Origin: Brachybacterium massiliense
GTDB lineage: Bacteria > Actinomycetota > Actinomycetes > Actinomycetales > Dermabacteraceae
Length of the DNA: 64,000 bases
NCBI RefSeq assembly: GCF_900184245.1
Contig: NZ_FXXB01000008.1
Coordinates: 186,001-250,000 of the forward strand
Direction: 5' to 3'
Below the pieces are notes generated by a model, which ran no database searches, was not told where the DNA came from, and saw nothing but the letters and a program-made list of their open reading frames with translations. This document shows positions 12,382 to 22,376 of the stretch, piece by piece (the first letter of the stretch is position 1; the number at the start of each line of letters is the position of its first letter). A program made the position numbers and the translations under genes.

Positions 12382-14100
12382 TCAGGCCCCTGCGGAGCGC
12401 CCTGCAGCAGCCTCGTCCAGGAACCAGGTGGTCGACTCCAGACCGCGCACGGCGGAGGCCGGGACCGCCCAGGGATCGATCCCCTCGTGCCCGTCCCGCA
12501 CGGCACCGGCCTTCTCCTCGCCGGCGACCAGCAGCGCCACATGGCGGGCCGAGTTCAGCACCGGCCAGGTCAGCGAGATCCGCTCGGGCGGCGGCTTGGG
12601 CGAGTCGGTGACCGCGCAGGCGCTCGCGCCCACTTGACGCTGGTCCCGATGCTCGGGGAACAGCGAGGCGACGTGGCCGTCCGGACCCACGCCCAGCATC
12701 AGCACGTCGAAGAACGCCCGGCCGCGGGTGCGGAACGGCTCGTCGCCGCCCATCTGGTCCAGCTGCTGCCCGTACCAGGCGGCGGCCTCGTCCAGGGACA
12801 TGCCGTCGGCGGGGGAGGGCATCACGTGGATGTTGCGCACGGGCATGCCGGCGCGCTGCAGCGGCTCGAGCAGCGTGGCGCGCACACCCACTTCGTTGCG
12901 CTCCTCGGAGTCGGGGCCGACGAAGCGCTCATCGCCCCACCACAGGTGCACCCGGGTGACGTCCACGCCGGCCTTCTCGAGCGCGTCGGGCAGCGCCGCC
13001 GCGGTCTTCGTGCCGACGGTGCCGCCGGTGAGCACGAGGTGCGCCAGTGCGCGCTCCTCGAGGGCTGCGGCGAGCTGCTGGGCGCTGGCCTCGGCGGCCG
13101 CGGCGGCGACCGCCTCCGCGTCGGAGACCACCAGATCGGTGGGCTCGGGCTTGCCGTCGGCGAAGGTCGCGGCATCGGAGATGCTGCTGTACGTGGTGGC
13201 GAGGACCTCGCCGTACACCTCATCGGGATCCAGTCGGCGCAGCTCCTCGGTGAGGAGCTCGGCCAGGGTGCGGCGCGGCATCGTGACGTGTTGGCCGGTG
13301 TTGTCGCCCGGCAGCTTCATGACGATCGAGGCGTCATCGACCCGGGTGAGGTCGATCGTGCCGTCGGTGCGGACCAGGCGCACGCTGTGCACGCCCGCGA
13401 AGTCGCTGTCGTCGGCCGGCGGCGCCAGCACCTCGGCCTCGACGCCGAGGGTGTGCTCGAGCCACCCGGCCATCAGGGCCACGGAGGGGTTGTCGACGGT
13501 GCCGGAGACCTCGATCCTGGTGGGGGTCGAGATCGGAGGGACCTCGTAGGCGCTCGCGACCAGCCCGCGCCAGCGGGTCAGTCGCGCCCAGGCGAAGTCC
13601 GAGTCGCCGCTGGCGTAGCCGCGGCGCAGACGCTTCAGGGTCGCCAGCGGATCCGCGCAGGCGGCGGAGTCGGTGATGCGGCGCTGGGACATCGAGCCCA
13701 GCACGTCGTGGACGGGGGAGCCGGGCGCGTTCTCCGGCCACCAGGTCACGATCGGCGCATCGGGCAGCAGCAGGGCCATCACCAGGGTGTCCAGCGCCCA
13801 CAGCACGTCGCCGCGAGCATGCAGGATCACGATCTCGCCGGCGCCGGCATCGCGGCCCACGCGGATCTCCGCGTCGAGGCCGGAGCTGTCCGCCTCGGGG
13901 TCCGCGTCGACCACGATCACCCGTGCGGGGTGCTCGTGGCTCGCGGCGATCGCCGCCTCGAGGGGCTCCTCGATGTCGCCGGTGGCAATGATGATCAGCG
14001 TCAGGACCCGCCCGATGGTGTTGGCACCGAAGGTCTCCCGCATCTCGATCATCTGCTTGTCGATCGCCGATGCGGTGGTGTCGGTCAGGGTGGTGATCAC
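12382..14100 (-). CDS. opcA-pgl: OpcA / 6-phosphogluconolactonase fusion
   Basis: One uninterrupted 572-residue frame joins two proteins that are usually separate neighbours. Residues 1 to about 300 match OpcA, the assembly and activity partner of glucose-6-phosphate dehydrogenase (TWWPENAPGSP near 118; ELRRLDPDEVYGE near 286). Residues from about 322 match 6-phosphogluconolactonase (LTGGTVG near 357, WWGDERFV 387-394, LGVGPDGHVASLFP 469-482). Thus steps one (through OpcA) and two of the oxidative pentose phosphate pathway are tied to one chain. The GTG start overlaps the zwf stop (GTGA), so synthesis is coupled to Zwf. No stop or frame change is visible at the joint. Confidence 0.93.
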   Translation of the reverse strand: MITTLTDTTASAIDKQMIEMRETFGANTIGRVLTLIIIATGDIEEPLEAAIAASHEHPARVIVVDADPEADSSGLDAEIRVGRDAGAGEIVILHARGDVLWALDTLVMALLLPDAPIVTWWPENAPGSPVHDVLGSMSQRRITDSAACADPLATLKRLRRGYASGDSDFAWARLTRWRGLVASAYEVPPISTPTRIEVSGTVDNPSVALMAGWLEHTLGVEAEVLAPPADDSDFAGVHSVRLVRTDGTIDLTRVDDASIVMKLPGDNTGQHVTMPRRTLAELLTEELRRLDPDEVYGEVLATTYSSISDAATFADGKPEPTDLVVSDAEAVAAAAAEASAQQLAAALEERALAHLVLTGGTVGTKTAAALPDALEKAGVDVTRVHLWWGDERFVGPDSEERNEVGVRATLLEPLQRAGMPVRNIHVMPSPADGMSLDEAAAWYGQQLDQMGGDEPFRTRGRAFFDVLMLGVGPDGHVASLFPEHRDQRQVGASACAVTDSPKPPPERISLTWPVLNSARHVALLVAGEEKAGAVRDGHEGIDPWAVPASAVRGLESTTWFLDEAAAGRSAGA

Positions 14101-15650
14101 GGTCGCCTCCAGGTACGCCCGTCACGGGCGAGCATCTCGTGCGCGGTATCGGGGCCCCAGGTGCCGGGGCGGTACGGGGACGGGTCCAGGTGCTGTGCCC
14201 AGTGCTCGGTGATGGGGTCGAGGATCTGCCAGGACAGCTCGACCTCCTTCTGCCGGGGGAACAGCGGCGGGTCGCCGAGCAGCATGTCCAGGATCAGACG
14301 CTCGTAGGCCTCAGGGGACTCCTCGGTGAAGTTCATGCCGTAGGCGAAGTCCATGGTCACGTCCCTCACCTCCATCTGGGTGCCGGGCACCTTGGAGCCG
14401 AAGCGCATGGTCACGCCCTCGTCCGGCTGGACGCGGATCACGATCGCGTTCTGTCCCAGGTCCGCGGTGTCCGTCGAGCGGAACGGCAGGAAGGGTGCAC
14501 GCTTGAACACCACGGCGATCTCGGTGACCCGCCGGCCCAGGCGCTTGCCCGCGCGCAGGTAGAACGGCACGCCCGCCCAGCGACGGGTGGCGATGTCCAG
14601 CCTCATCGCGGCGAAGGTCTCGGTGGTGGAGTCGGCGGGGATGCCGTCCTCCTCGATGTACGGGCGCACCTCCTCGCCGCCCTGCCAGCCGCCCACGTAC
14701 TGGCCGCGGGCGGTGTGCGCGGAGAGATCCTCGGGCAGCTCGACGGCGGCGAGCACCTTCTCCTTCTCGGCCCGCAGATCGGAGGCGCGGAAGGTGACCG
14801 GCTCCTCCATCGCGGTGAGCGCGAGCAGCTGCAGCAGGTGGTTCTGGATCACGTCACGGGCGGTGCCGATGCCGTCGTAGTACCCGGCGCGGGAGCCGAT
14901 GCCGATGTCCTCGGCCATCGTGATCTGCACGTGGTCGACGTAGTTGGCGTTCCAGATCGGCTCGAACAGCTGGTTGGAGAAGCGCAGCGCGAGGATGTTC
15001 TGCACCGTCTCCTTGCCCAGGTAGTGGTCGATGCGGAAGACGTCCTCGGGACGGAACACCTTCTCGACCACGTCGTTGAGCTCGCGGGCGGACTCGAGAT
15101 CGTGGCCGAAGGGCTTCTCGATCACCACGCGGCGCCAGGAGCCGTCCCGGGGAGTGTTCAGCCCCGAGTTCGCGAGCTGGCCGCACACCTTCGGGAAGGC
15201 GTCCGGCGGGATGGAGAGGTAGAAGGCGTGGTTGCCGCCGGTGCCGCGGGTGCGGTCGAGCTCGCCGACCACCTCGGTGAGCTTCTCGAAGGCGGCGGTG
15301 TCATCGAAGGTGCCGGTGACGAAGCGCAGACCGCCGCGCAGCTGCTCGAAGACGCTCTCGTCGAAGCCGGTGCGGGAATGCTCGGAGACGGACTTGCGCA
15401 CGTACTCGGCGAAGTCGTCGTCGGACCAGTCACGGCGGCCGAAGCCGACCAGCCCGAAGCTCGGGGGCAGCAGCCCGCGATGGGTGAGGTCGTAGATCGC
15501 CGGCAGCAGCTTCTTGCGGGCGAGATCGCCGGTGACGCCGAACATCACCATGGAGCTGGGGCCCGCGATCAGGGGGAGTCGACGGTCGCGCGGGTCGCGC
15601 AGCGGGTTCGGCGCGTCGGTCCCGGCGAGGGGAGTGGGGGAGTCGGTCAC
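14097..15650 (-). CDS. zwf: Glucose-6-phosphate 1-dehydrogenase
   Basis: Zwf oxidises glucose-6-phosphate to 6-phosphogluconolactone with NADP reduction. The GTG at 15650 gives 517 residues; an in-frame ATG 45 bases upstream is less likely because AAAGGA stands right before this GTG. The nucleotide-binding VMFGVTGDLARKKLLPAIY lies near 34-52 and the active-site RIDHYLGKE near 205. The partner OpcA and the lactonase are encoded immediately downstream in one fused gene. Confidence 0.96.
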   Translation of the reverse strand: MTDSPTPLAGTDAPNPLRDPRDRRLPLIAGPSSMVMFGVTGDLARKKLLPAIYDLTHRGLLPPSFGLVGFGRRDWSDDDFAEYVRKSVSEHSRTGFDESVFEQLRGGLRFVTGTFDDTAAFEKLTEVVGELDRTRGTGGNHAFYLSIPPDAFPKVCGQLANSGLNTPRDGSWRRVVIEKPFGHDLESARELNDVVEKVFRPEDVFRIDHYLGKETVQNILALRFSNQLFEPIWNANYVDHVQITMAEDIGIGSRAGYYDGIGTARDVIQNHLLQLLALTAMEEPVTFRASDLRAEKEKVLAAVELPEDLSAHTARGQYVGGWQGGEEVRPYIEEDGIPADSTTETFAAMRLDIATRRWAGVPFYLRAGKRLGRRVTEIAVVFKRAPFLPFRSTDTADLGQNAIVIRVQPDEGVTMRFGSKVPGTQMEVRDVTMDFAYGMNFTEESPEAYERLILDMLLGDPPLFPRQKEVELSWQILDPITEHWAQHLDPSPYRPGTWGPDTAHEMLARDGRTWRRP

Positions 15651-15676
15651 GTTCGTCCTTTCTCGGACACGGAACG

Positions 15677-15716
15677 GAGGAGCACGGCCCGCCACAGCGG
15701 CGCGGCCGTGCTCCTC
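15677..15716 (-). terminator. Terminator of tal
   Basis: Thirteen-base perfect arms (15677-15689 and 15704-15716) with a 14-base loop lie just past the tal stop codon on the minus strand. They separate tal from zwf, so zwf has its own promoter or is read through at reduced level. Confidence 0.7.
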
Positions 15717-15722
15717 GGTGAA

Positions 15723-16838
15723 TCAGGCGCGGGCGGCCTCGACGGAGGTCGAGACGGTGGCGATCAGCTCGTTCCACGCCTTCTCGAACTTCTCCACGCC
15801 CTCGCGCTCGAGCAGCGCGAAGACCGCGGGGAGGTCCACGCCGGCGGCGGCGACGCGCTCGAGCGTCGCCGCGCCCGCGGCGGCGGCCTCGGCGTCCAGT
15901 GCGGCCTTCGGCGCGGAGTGGTCCGCGGCGGCGTCGAGAGTCTTCTCGGGCATGGTGTTCACCGTCGGGTCGGCGACCAGGTTGTCGACGTAGAGGGTGT
16001 CCGGGTAGTCGGGGTTCTTCACCCCGGTGGACGCCCACAGCGCACGCTGCACGTTCGCGCCCTGGGCCTTGAGCGCCGCGAAGCGCTCGGAGCCGAAGGC
16101 CTCGAGGTAGGTGCCGAAGGCGGCCTGGGCGTTGGCGACACCGGCCTGGCCGCGCAGTGCCAGCGCCTCCTCGCCGCCGAGCTTCTCGAGCCGGCCGTCG
16201 ATCTCGGCGTCCACGCGGGAGACGAAGAACGAGGCGACCGAGTGGATCTTCGAGAGGTCCCTGCCGGCCGTCGCGGCCTGCTCGAGACCGGCGAGGTAGG
16301 CGTCGATGACGGCCCGGTAGCGGTCCACGGAGAAGATCAGGGTGACGTTGACGCTGATGCCCTCGGCGATCACCGCGGAGATGGCCGGCAGGCCCTCCTC
16401 GGTGGCGGGGATCTTGATCATCACGTTCTCGCGGCCCACGACCTGGTGGAGGTGCTGCGCCTGCTCGATGGTCTTCTCGGTCTGGTGCGCGAGGCGGGGA
16501 TCCACCTCGATGCTCACGCGGCCGTCGAAGCCTCCGGAGGCGCTGTGCACGTCGGCGAACAGGTCGGCGGCGGCGCGCACGTCGTCGGTGGTGAGCACCT
16601 CGATGACCTCGTCGACGCTCCTGCCCTCGCCGGCGAGGCGGGTGATGTCGGCGTCGTACTCGTCCGAGCCGGAGATCGCGGCCTGGAAGATCGAGGGGTT
16701 CGTGGTCACGCCCACGATGTTGCGGGAGGCGATCAGCTCGGCGAGGTTGCCGGTCTGCAGGCGGCCGCGGGAGAGATCGTCGAGCCAGATGGAGACCCCG
16801 GCGTCGGAGAGGGCCTGCGTGCGGGTGTTCTGAGTCAT
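15723..16838 (-). CDS. tal: Transaldolase
   Basis: Transaldolase moves a dihydroxyacetone unit between sedoheptulose-7-phosphate and glyceraldehyde-3-phosphate. The protein has 371 residues, as in actinobacterial TalB-like enzymes. The Schiff-base Lys is in [12 protein letters not shown] near 138-149, and GVTTNPSIF is near 43. The ATG at 16838 follows GGAAGGAAC. The open frame continues upstream only as an antisense artefact of tkt. Confidence 0.96.
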   Translation of the reverse strand: MTQNTRTQALSDAGVSIWLDDLSRGRLQTGNLAELIASRNIVGVTTNPSIFQAAISGSDEYDADITRLAGEGRSVDEVIEVLTTDDVRAAADLFADVHSASGGFDGRVSIEVDPRLAHQTEKTIEQAQHLHQVVGRENVMIKIPATEEGLPAISAVIAEGISVNVTLIFSVDRYRAVIDAYLAGLEQAATAGRDLSKIHSVASFFVSRVDAEIDGRLEKLGGEEALALRGQAGVANAQAAFGTYLEAFGSERFAALKAQGANVQRALWASTGVKNPDYPDTLYVDNLVADPTVNTMPEKTLDAAADHSAPKAALDAEAAAAGAATLERVAAAGVDLPAVFALLEREGVEKFEKAWNELIATVSTSVEAARA

Positions 16839-16955
16839 GTCCGTTCCTTCCGGGCGCCGAGCGCCCTGTGTCGAACTGAGGTCGTCGGGATCAACGCGAC
16901 GGGGCCGTTCTCTCTTCCCGGAGCAGGGAGAGGGCAGAGGGAGCGGCGGTGCGGT

Positions 16956-16987
16956 GCGGGGGCGGGGCCATGCGGACCCGCCCCCGC
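16956..16987 (-). terminator. Terminator of tkt
   Basis: The 11-base arms GCGGGGGCGGG (16956-16966) and CCCGCCCCCGC (16977-16987) sit directly after the tkt stop at 16994 on the minus strand. The remaining bases up to tal (16839-16955) show no gene. Confidence 0.65.
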
Positions 16988-16993
16988 GACCGA

Positions 16994-19090
16994 TCAGGCT
17001 CCGGCGGAGGCGAGGGACGCCTTCGCGGCCTCGACCACGGCCTCGGCCGTGAAGCCGAACTCCTTGAAGAGGGTCTTCGCATCGGCGGAGGCGCCGTAGT
17101 GCTCGAGCGAGACCGCACGGCCGTGGGTGCCGAGGAAGCGGTGCCACGGCATCGCGATACCGGCCTCGACGGTGACGCGCGCGGCGACCGAGGAGGGCAG
17201 CACCGACTCGCGGTACTCCTCGTCCTGCTCGTCGAACCACTCCACCGACGGCATGGAGACCAGGCGGGTGGGGGTGCCGGCGGCCTCGAGCTGCTTCTGC
17301 GCCTCGGCCGCGTACTGCACCTCGGAGCCGGTGGCGATGAGGATCACCTGCGGCTCCGCCGAGGCCTCCTTCATGATGTAGCCGCCCTTGACGAGGTTCT
17401 CCGCACCTGCGTACTCGGTGCGGTCGAAGGTGGGCATCGCCTGACGGCTCAGGATCAGGCCGACGGGGCCGTTGTCCCGCTCCAGCAGCGCCTTCCAGGC
17501 CTGCGCCGTCTCGTTGGCGTCCGCCGGGCGCACGATCGAGAGGTTCGGGATCGCGCGGTAGGCGGCGAGGTGCTCGACCGGCTGGTGCGTGGGGCCGTCC
17601 TCGCCCAGGCCGATGGAGTCGTGGGTCCACACGTAGGTCGCGGGCACCTTCATCAGCGAGGCGAGGCGTACCGCGCCGCGCATGTAGTCGGCGAACTGGA
17701 AGAAGGTGCCGCCGTAGGGGCGGGTGAGCCCGTGCAGCGAGATGCCCGAGAGGATCGCGCCCATGCCGTGCTCGCGGATGCCGAAGTGCAGCGTGCGGCC
17801 GTAGACGTCGCCGCTGAACTCGGAGGAGCTGATCTCCTTCGGGAGGAAGGAGGGCTCGCCCTTCATGGTGGTGTTGTTCGAGCCGGCGAGGTCGGCGGAG
17901 CCGCCCCACAGCTCGGGCATGACCGGGGCGAGGGCCTCGAGGACCTTGCCGGAGGCGGCGCGGGTGGCCAGGCCCTTCTCATCGGCCTCGAAGGTGGGGA
18001 ACGCCTCGGCGAAGCCCTCGGGCAGCTCGCGGGCGCTCAGGCGGTCCAGCAGCGCCGCCGCCTCCGGGTTGGCGGAGCGCCATGCCTGGTAGCCCTTGTC
18101 CCACTCGGCCTTCGCGGCGGCGGCGCGCTCTGCGAGGCCGCGGGTGTGGGCGAGGACGTCCTCGTCGACCTGGAACTGCTGCTCCGGGTCGAAGCCGACG
18201 GCCTTCTTCAGACCCGCGACACCCTCGGGGCCGAGCTTGGCGCCGTGGACGGTGTGGCTTCCGGCCAGCTCCGGGATCGGCCAGCCGATCACGGTGCGCA
18301 GGCGGATGAAGGTCGGCTTGTCGGTGACCTTCTGCGCCTCGAGGATCTCGGCCTTGAGCTGGGCGACGTCCTCCTTGTACTCCGTGCCGCCCTGGGTCCA
18401 GTCCACGGTGCGCACGTCCCAGCCGTAGGACTCGTAGCGCGCGGCGGTGTCCTCGGTGAACGCGATCGAGGTGTCGCCCTCGATGGAGATCTCGTTGTCG
18501 TCCCACAGCACGATCAGGTTGCCCAGCTGCTGGGTGCCGGCCAGCGAGCTGGCCTCGCTGCTGACGCCCTCCTGCAGGTCACCGTCGGAGGCGATCACGT
18601 AGGTGAAGTGGTCGAAGGGGCTGGTGCCCGGTGCGGCCTCGGGGTCGAGCAGGCCGCGCTCGCGGCGCTGGGCCATGGCGAAGCCGACCGCGGAGGAGAT
18701 GCCCTGGCCGAGGGGGCCGGTGGTGATCTCGACGCCGTCGGTCACGAAGTTCTCGGGGTGGCCCGGGGTCTTGGAGCCCCAGGTGCGCAGCTCCTCGATG
18801 TCCTTCTTCTCGAGGCCGAAGCCGCCGAGGAACAGCTGGATGTACTGGGTGAGGCTGGAGTGCCCGGCGGAGAGCACGAAGCGGTCACGGCCGATCCAGG
18901 TCGGATCGGTCGGGTCATGGCGCATGAGGTCCTGGTAGAGCAGGTACGCGGCCGGGGCGAGGCTCACGGCCGTGCCGGGGTGGCCGTTGCCCACCTTCTC
19001 GACGGCGTCCACGGCGAGGACGCGGGCGGTGTCGACCGCGCGCGCGTCCAGCTCGGTCCAGCCCTCGGGGGCCTTGAAGTTCTCGGTCAT
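16994..19090 (-). CDS. tkt: Transketolase
   Basis: This thiamine diphosphate enzyme transfers two-carbon units in the non-oxidative pentose phosphate pathway. The 698-residue protein has the N-terminal [13 protein letters not shown] near 36-48, the ThDP/metal motif [13 protein letters not shown] near 172-184, and the pyrimidine-domain [13 protein letters not shown] near 465. It heads the minus-strand run tkt, tal, zwf, opcA-pgl, the usual actinobacterial order. Confidence 0.97.
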   Translation of the reverse strand: MTENFKAPEGWTELDARAVDTARVLAVDAVEKVGNGHPGTAVSLAPAAYLLYQDLMRHDPTDPTWIGRDRFVLSAGHSSLTQYIQLFLGGFGLEKKDIEELRTWGSKTPGHPENFVTDGVEITTGPLGQGISSAVGFAMAQRRERGLLDPEAAPGTSPFDHFTYVIASDGDLQEGVSSEASSLAGTQQLGNLIVLWDDNEISIEGDTSIAFTEDTAARYESYGWDVRTVDWTQGGTEYKEDVAQLKAEILEAQKVTDKPTFIRLRTVIGWPIPELAGSHTVHGAKLGPEGVAGLKKAVGFDPEQQFQVDEDVLAHTRGLAERAAAAKAEWDKGYQAWRSANPEAAALLDRLSARELPEGFAEAFPTFEADEKGLATRAASGKVLEALAPVMPELWGGSADLAGSNNTTMKGEPSFLPKEISSSEFSGDVYGRTLHFGIREHGMGAILSGISLHGLTRPYGGTFFQFADYMRGAVRLASLMKVPATYVWTHDSIGLGEDGPTHQPVEHLAAYRAIPNLSIVRPADANETAQAWKALLERDNGPVGLILSRQAMPTFDRTEYAGAENLVKGGYIMKEASAEPQVILIATGSEVQYAAEAQKQLEAAGTPTRLVSMPSVEWFDEQDEEYRESVLPSSVAARVTVEAGIAMPWHRFLGTHGRAVSLEHYGASADAKTLFKEFGFTAEAVVEAAKASLASAGA

Positions 19091-19390
19091 GTGCAGTGCA
19101 ACCTTTCACCGGAGTGCGGCCATCCCGGCCGCGCGGATCGACGAACCCCGACGCGCGGTGACCGGCATGTCCGAGAACATGCGGGAGCCCGGCGCGGGGC
19201 GACGGGACCACCTTAGTCGTGCCGTGCCCGGCGACGCTCGTCCGTCCAGCCTGTTGCCGGTGCGCACGCACGGGCGCGACACGGTGCGGGTTCTCACCTC
19301 CGCGCATGGTGCCGACGAGCGCCCTCAGCACCTAGACTGGCGTGGTTCACGCGGCCGCTGTGTCGCGCTCAGGAGGAAGGACGGTGGGCG
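19091..19390. promoter_or_regulatory. Divergent intergenic region tkt / ctaB
   Basis: Three hundred bases separate tkt from ctaB and hold no gene. TAAGGT on the minus strand (19210-19215) is a possible -10 for tkt, and TAGACT on the plus strand (19333-19338) is a possible -10 for ctaB. Neither has a convincing -35. No riboswitch motif is recognised. Confidence 0.4.
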
Positions 19391-20341
19391 GTGACCGCCA
19401 CCCAGGGAGCTTCGGTCCAGGACGCACACCAGGGCGGTGGGCGGGCCCCCCGCTCGGCACGCTCCGTGATCGGCAGCTACGTGGCGCTGACCAAGCCGCG
19501 GATCATCGAGCTGCTGCTGATCACCACGATCCCCACCATGTTCCTCGCCGCAGGCGGGTTCCCCTCGCTGTGGCTGATCCTGAACACCATGATCGGCGGC
19601 TATCTCGCCGCCGGCGGCGCGAACACGCTGAACATGTACCTCGAGCGCGACATCGACTCGAAGATGAAGCGCACCCGCAACCGGCCGATCCCCTCGGGGG
19701 CCGTCTCCCCGCGTGCTGCGCTGATCTTCGGCATCACCATCTCGATCGTCTCGGCGCTGTGGCTCGGCCTGCTGGTGAACTGGGCGTCCGCCGCACTCGC
19801 CGTCGGTGCGATCCTGCTCTACGTCGTCTTCTACACGATGCTGCTCAAGCGCCGCACCAGCCAGAACATCGTCTGGGGTGGGGTGGCCGGCTGCATGCCG
19901 GTGCTGATCGGCTGGTCGGCCGTGACCGGCACCGTCTCGTGGACTGCGGTGCTGCTGTTCCTGGTGATCTTCTTCTGGACCCCGCCGCACTACTGGCCGC
20001 TGGCCGAGAAGTTCTCCAAGGACTACGCCGCCGCGGGCGTGCCGATGCTGCCGGTGGTCGCTTCGCGGATGTCGGTCGCGCGCCAGATGATCATGCACAC
20101 CGCGCTGATGATCGCCTCGAGCCTCGCGATCATCCCGCTGGGCGCGACCGGCTGGGTGTACGGCGTCGCCGCCGTGGCCTCCGGTCTGTGGTTCGGCTGG
20201 CTGGTGATCCGCTATGCGCTGCGTGTGCGCCGCGGTCTGAGCGGCAAGGCGCTGGGCCCGATGACCGTGTTCCACGGCTCGATCACCTATCTGACGGTCC
20301 TGTTCGTCGCCCTCGCGATCGATCCCTTCGTCACCCTGTGA
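19391..20341 (+). CDS. ctaB: Protoheme IX farnesyltransferase
   Basis: CtaB converts protoheme to heme O for cytochrome oxidase. The 316-residue membrane protein of the UbiA family has the Asp-rich motif [16 protein letters not shown] near 94 and about nine hydrophobic helices. The second conserved loop shows [12 protein letters not shown] near 195. The start is GTG. The place next to tkt is the standard actinobacterial arrangement; cox genes are not in the window. Confidence 0.95.
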   Translation: MTATQGASVQDAHQGGGRAPRSARSVIGSYVALTKPRIIELLLITTIPTMFLAAGGFPSLWLILNTMIGGYLAAGGANTLNMYLERDIDSKMKRTRNRPIPSGAVSPRAALIFGITISIVSALWLGLLVNWASAALAVGAILLYVVFYTMLLKRRTSQNIVWGGVAGCMPVLIGWSAVTGTVSWTAVLLFLVIFFWTPPHYWPLAEKFSKDYAAAGVPMLPVVASRMSVARQMIMHTALMIASSLAIIPLGATGWVYGVAAVASGLWFGWLVIRYALRVRRGLSGKALGPMTVFHGSITYLTVLFVALAIDPFVTL

Positions 20342-21324
20342 CGCCGGGCGATCCGCGGTCGCACGAGCAGGCACCGCTGCGCCCCGGTGACCGCAGGATC
20401 CTCGAGCAGTACCTCAGCCATCTGCGCATCGAGCGGGGGCTCGCGGAGAACACCCTCGGGGCCTACCGCCGCGACCTCACCCGCTATCTCGCCGATCTCG
20501 CGCGCCGGGACATCGATCCCTCCGCCGTGGATCCGGAGCAGCTCGGCGCCTGGCTGCAGGAGTTGCGCACCGGTGCCGACGGAGGCAGCGCCCTCTCCGC
20601 CGCCTCGGCCGCCCGCTCCCTCGCCGCAGTGCGAGGACTGCACTCCTTCCTGGACGCCGAACGCGCCTCGAGCACGGGCGACCCCTCCCGACTGGTCCAG
20701 CCCCCGGCGCTGCCCAGACGCCTCCCGCATCCGTTGAGCATCGACCAGGTCGAGGCGCTCATCGACGCCGCCGGTCGACCCGGCACCGGCCGGGACGCGA
20801 CCGAGCGGGCGCTGCGCGACCGTGCACTGCTCGAGGTGCTCTACGGGCTCGGCGCCCGCATCTCCGAGGCGACCGGACTGGACATCGACGACATCGACCA
20901 GGCCGAGCGCGCCGCCGTGCTGCGCGGCAAGGGCGACAAGCACCGCGCAGTACCCGTGGGCCGCTTCGCGCTCGAGGCTCTCGAGGCCTACCTGACCCGG
21001 GGACGGCCGACGCTCGCCGCGCGGGGGAGCGGCACCCCGGCGGTGTTCCTGGGCTCCCGCGGCACCCGGCTGACCCGCCAGGCCGCCTGGCAGGTGGTCG
21101 CCGGTGCCGCCGAGGCGGCCGAGCTCACCGACCTGCCCGAACCCGTCAGCCCGCACACGCTGCGTCACTCCTATGCCACCCACCTGCTGCACGGCGGAGC
21201 GGATGTGCGCTCCGTGCAGGAGCTGCTGGGTCACGCCTCGGTGACCACCACCCAGCTGTACACGCAGGTCACCGTGGACACCCTGCGCGAGACCCACGCC
21301 GGTGCCCACCCTCGGGCCCGGTGA
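20338..21324 (+). CDS. xerD: Tyrosine recombinase XerD
   Basis: XerD resolves chromosome dimers at dif. From the GTG that overlaps the ctaB stop (GTGA) the product has 328 residues. The core-binding domain begins [20 protein letters not shown]. Catalytic residues are visible: Arg in [38 protein letters not shown] with the Tyr nucleophile. The position before parA and rluB is the standard chromosomal xerD site, so it is not an island integrase. Confidence 0.93.
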   Translation: MTPGDPRSHEQAPLRPGDRRILEQYLSHLRIERGLAENTLGAYRRDLTRYLADLARRDIDPSAVDPEQLGAWLQELRTGADGGSALSAASAARSLAAVRGLHSFLDAERASSTGDPSRLVQPPALPRRLPHPLSIDQVEALIDAAGRPGTGRDATERALRDRALLEVLYGLGARISEATGLDIDDIDQAERAAVLRGKGDKHRAVPVGRFALEALEAYLTRGRPTLAARGSGTPAVFLGSRGTRLTRQAAWQVVAGAAEAAELTDLPEPVSPHTLRHSYATHLLHGGADVRSVQELLGHASVTTTQLYTQVTVDTLRETHAGAHPRAR

Positions 21325-21503
21325 GGGGCTTAGACTTGTGCGGCGCGACGTCCCCGCACAGACCGGCCCCGCGGGGGGCGTCCTGTGCGAGATGATGACG
21401 GCGCAGGTGCGGCCGACGCCCCGCGCGCCGCGAGGATCCTCCGGTCCTGCGCGGGACGTCCCCCGCCCCACCCCGACCACGACTCCGACGACAGGACACC
21501 GAC

Positions 21504-22376
21504 GTGAGCCCGACCTCCTCCCAGCAGCTGGACATCGATCTCGGCCCGACCGGCCGACCGATGCCGGAGCTCCCGGAGCCGGCACCGCTCGACTCCCACG
21601 GCCCGGCACGGATCATCTCGATGGTGAACCAGAAGGGCGGGGTCGGGAAGACCACCAGCGTCATCAACCTCGGCGCGGCCCTCGCGGAGCTGGGCCGCAA
21701 GGTGCTGCTGGTGGACCTGGACCCGCAGGGCGCGCTCAGCGCCGGCTCGGGGGTGAACCCGTACGAGCTCGACGTGACCGTCTACAACCTGCTGATGGAG
21801 CGCGGCCACGACGTCCACGAGGTCATCCAGGAGACGCCGACGGAGAACCTCGACGTCCTGCCCGCCAACATCGACCTCTCCGCCGCGGAGGTCACGCTCG
21901 TCAACGAGGTCGCCCGCGAGATGGCGCTGGCCCGTGTGCTGCGACCGGTCGCGGACGAGTACGACGTGATCCTCATCGACTGCCAGCCCTCGCTGGGACT
22001 GCTGACCGTCAACGCCCTCGCGGCCAGCCACGGCGTGATCATCCCGCTCGAGGCGGAGTACTTCGCGCTGCGCGGCGTGGCGCTGCTGGTGGAGACGATC
22101 GAGAAGGTCCAGGACCGGATCAACCCGCGCCTCGAGCTCGACGGCATCCTCATCACGATGTTCGATCCGCGCACCCTGCACGCCCGCGAGGTGTGCCAGC
22201 GCGTGGTGGGCGCCTTCCCCGACAAGGTCTTCCACACCACCATCAACCGCACGGTGAAGTTTCCCGACGCCTCCGTCGCGGCCGAGCCGATCATCTCCTT
22301 CGCCTCCTCCACCAAGGGCGCCGAGGCCTACCGCCAGCTCGCCCGGGAGCTCATCTCCCGCGGCGCCGCGGCGTGA
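21504..22376 (+). CDS. ParA-family ATPase (chromosomal, xerD-rluB locus)
   Basis: The 290-residue protein has the deviant Walker A KGGVGKTT near 45-52, LLVDLDPQG near 69 and the Walker B VILIDCQPSLG near 152. Proteins of this locus are Soj-like partition ATPases distinct from the oriC ParA. The GTG start has GACACC upstream and no strong ribosome site. It overlaps the next gene by four bases. In most actinobacteria scpA and scpB would follow; here they do not. Confidence 0.9.
   Translation: MSPTSSQQLDIDLGPTGRPMPELPEPAPLDSHGPARIISMVNQKGGVGKTTSVINLGAALAELGRKVLLVDLDPQGALSAGSGVNPYELDVTVYNLLMERGHDVHEVIQETPTENLDVLPANIDLSAAEVTLVNEVAREMALARVLRPVADEYDVILIDCQPSLGLLTVNALAASHGVIIPLEAEYFALRGVALLVETIEKVQDRINPRLELDGILITMFDPRTLHAREVCQRVVGAFPDKVFHTTINRTVKFPDASVAAEPIISFASSTKGAEAYRQLARELISRGAAA

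Noticed and set aside
14139-17099. 986-residue open frame on the plus strand opposite zwf and tal
   Set aside because: Both minus-strand genes are certain enzymes with catalytic motifs; the plus-strand product is low-complexity.
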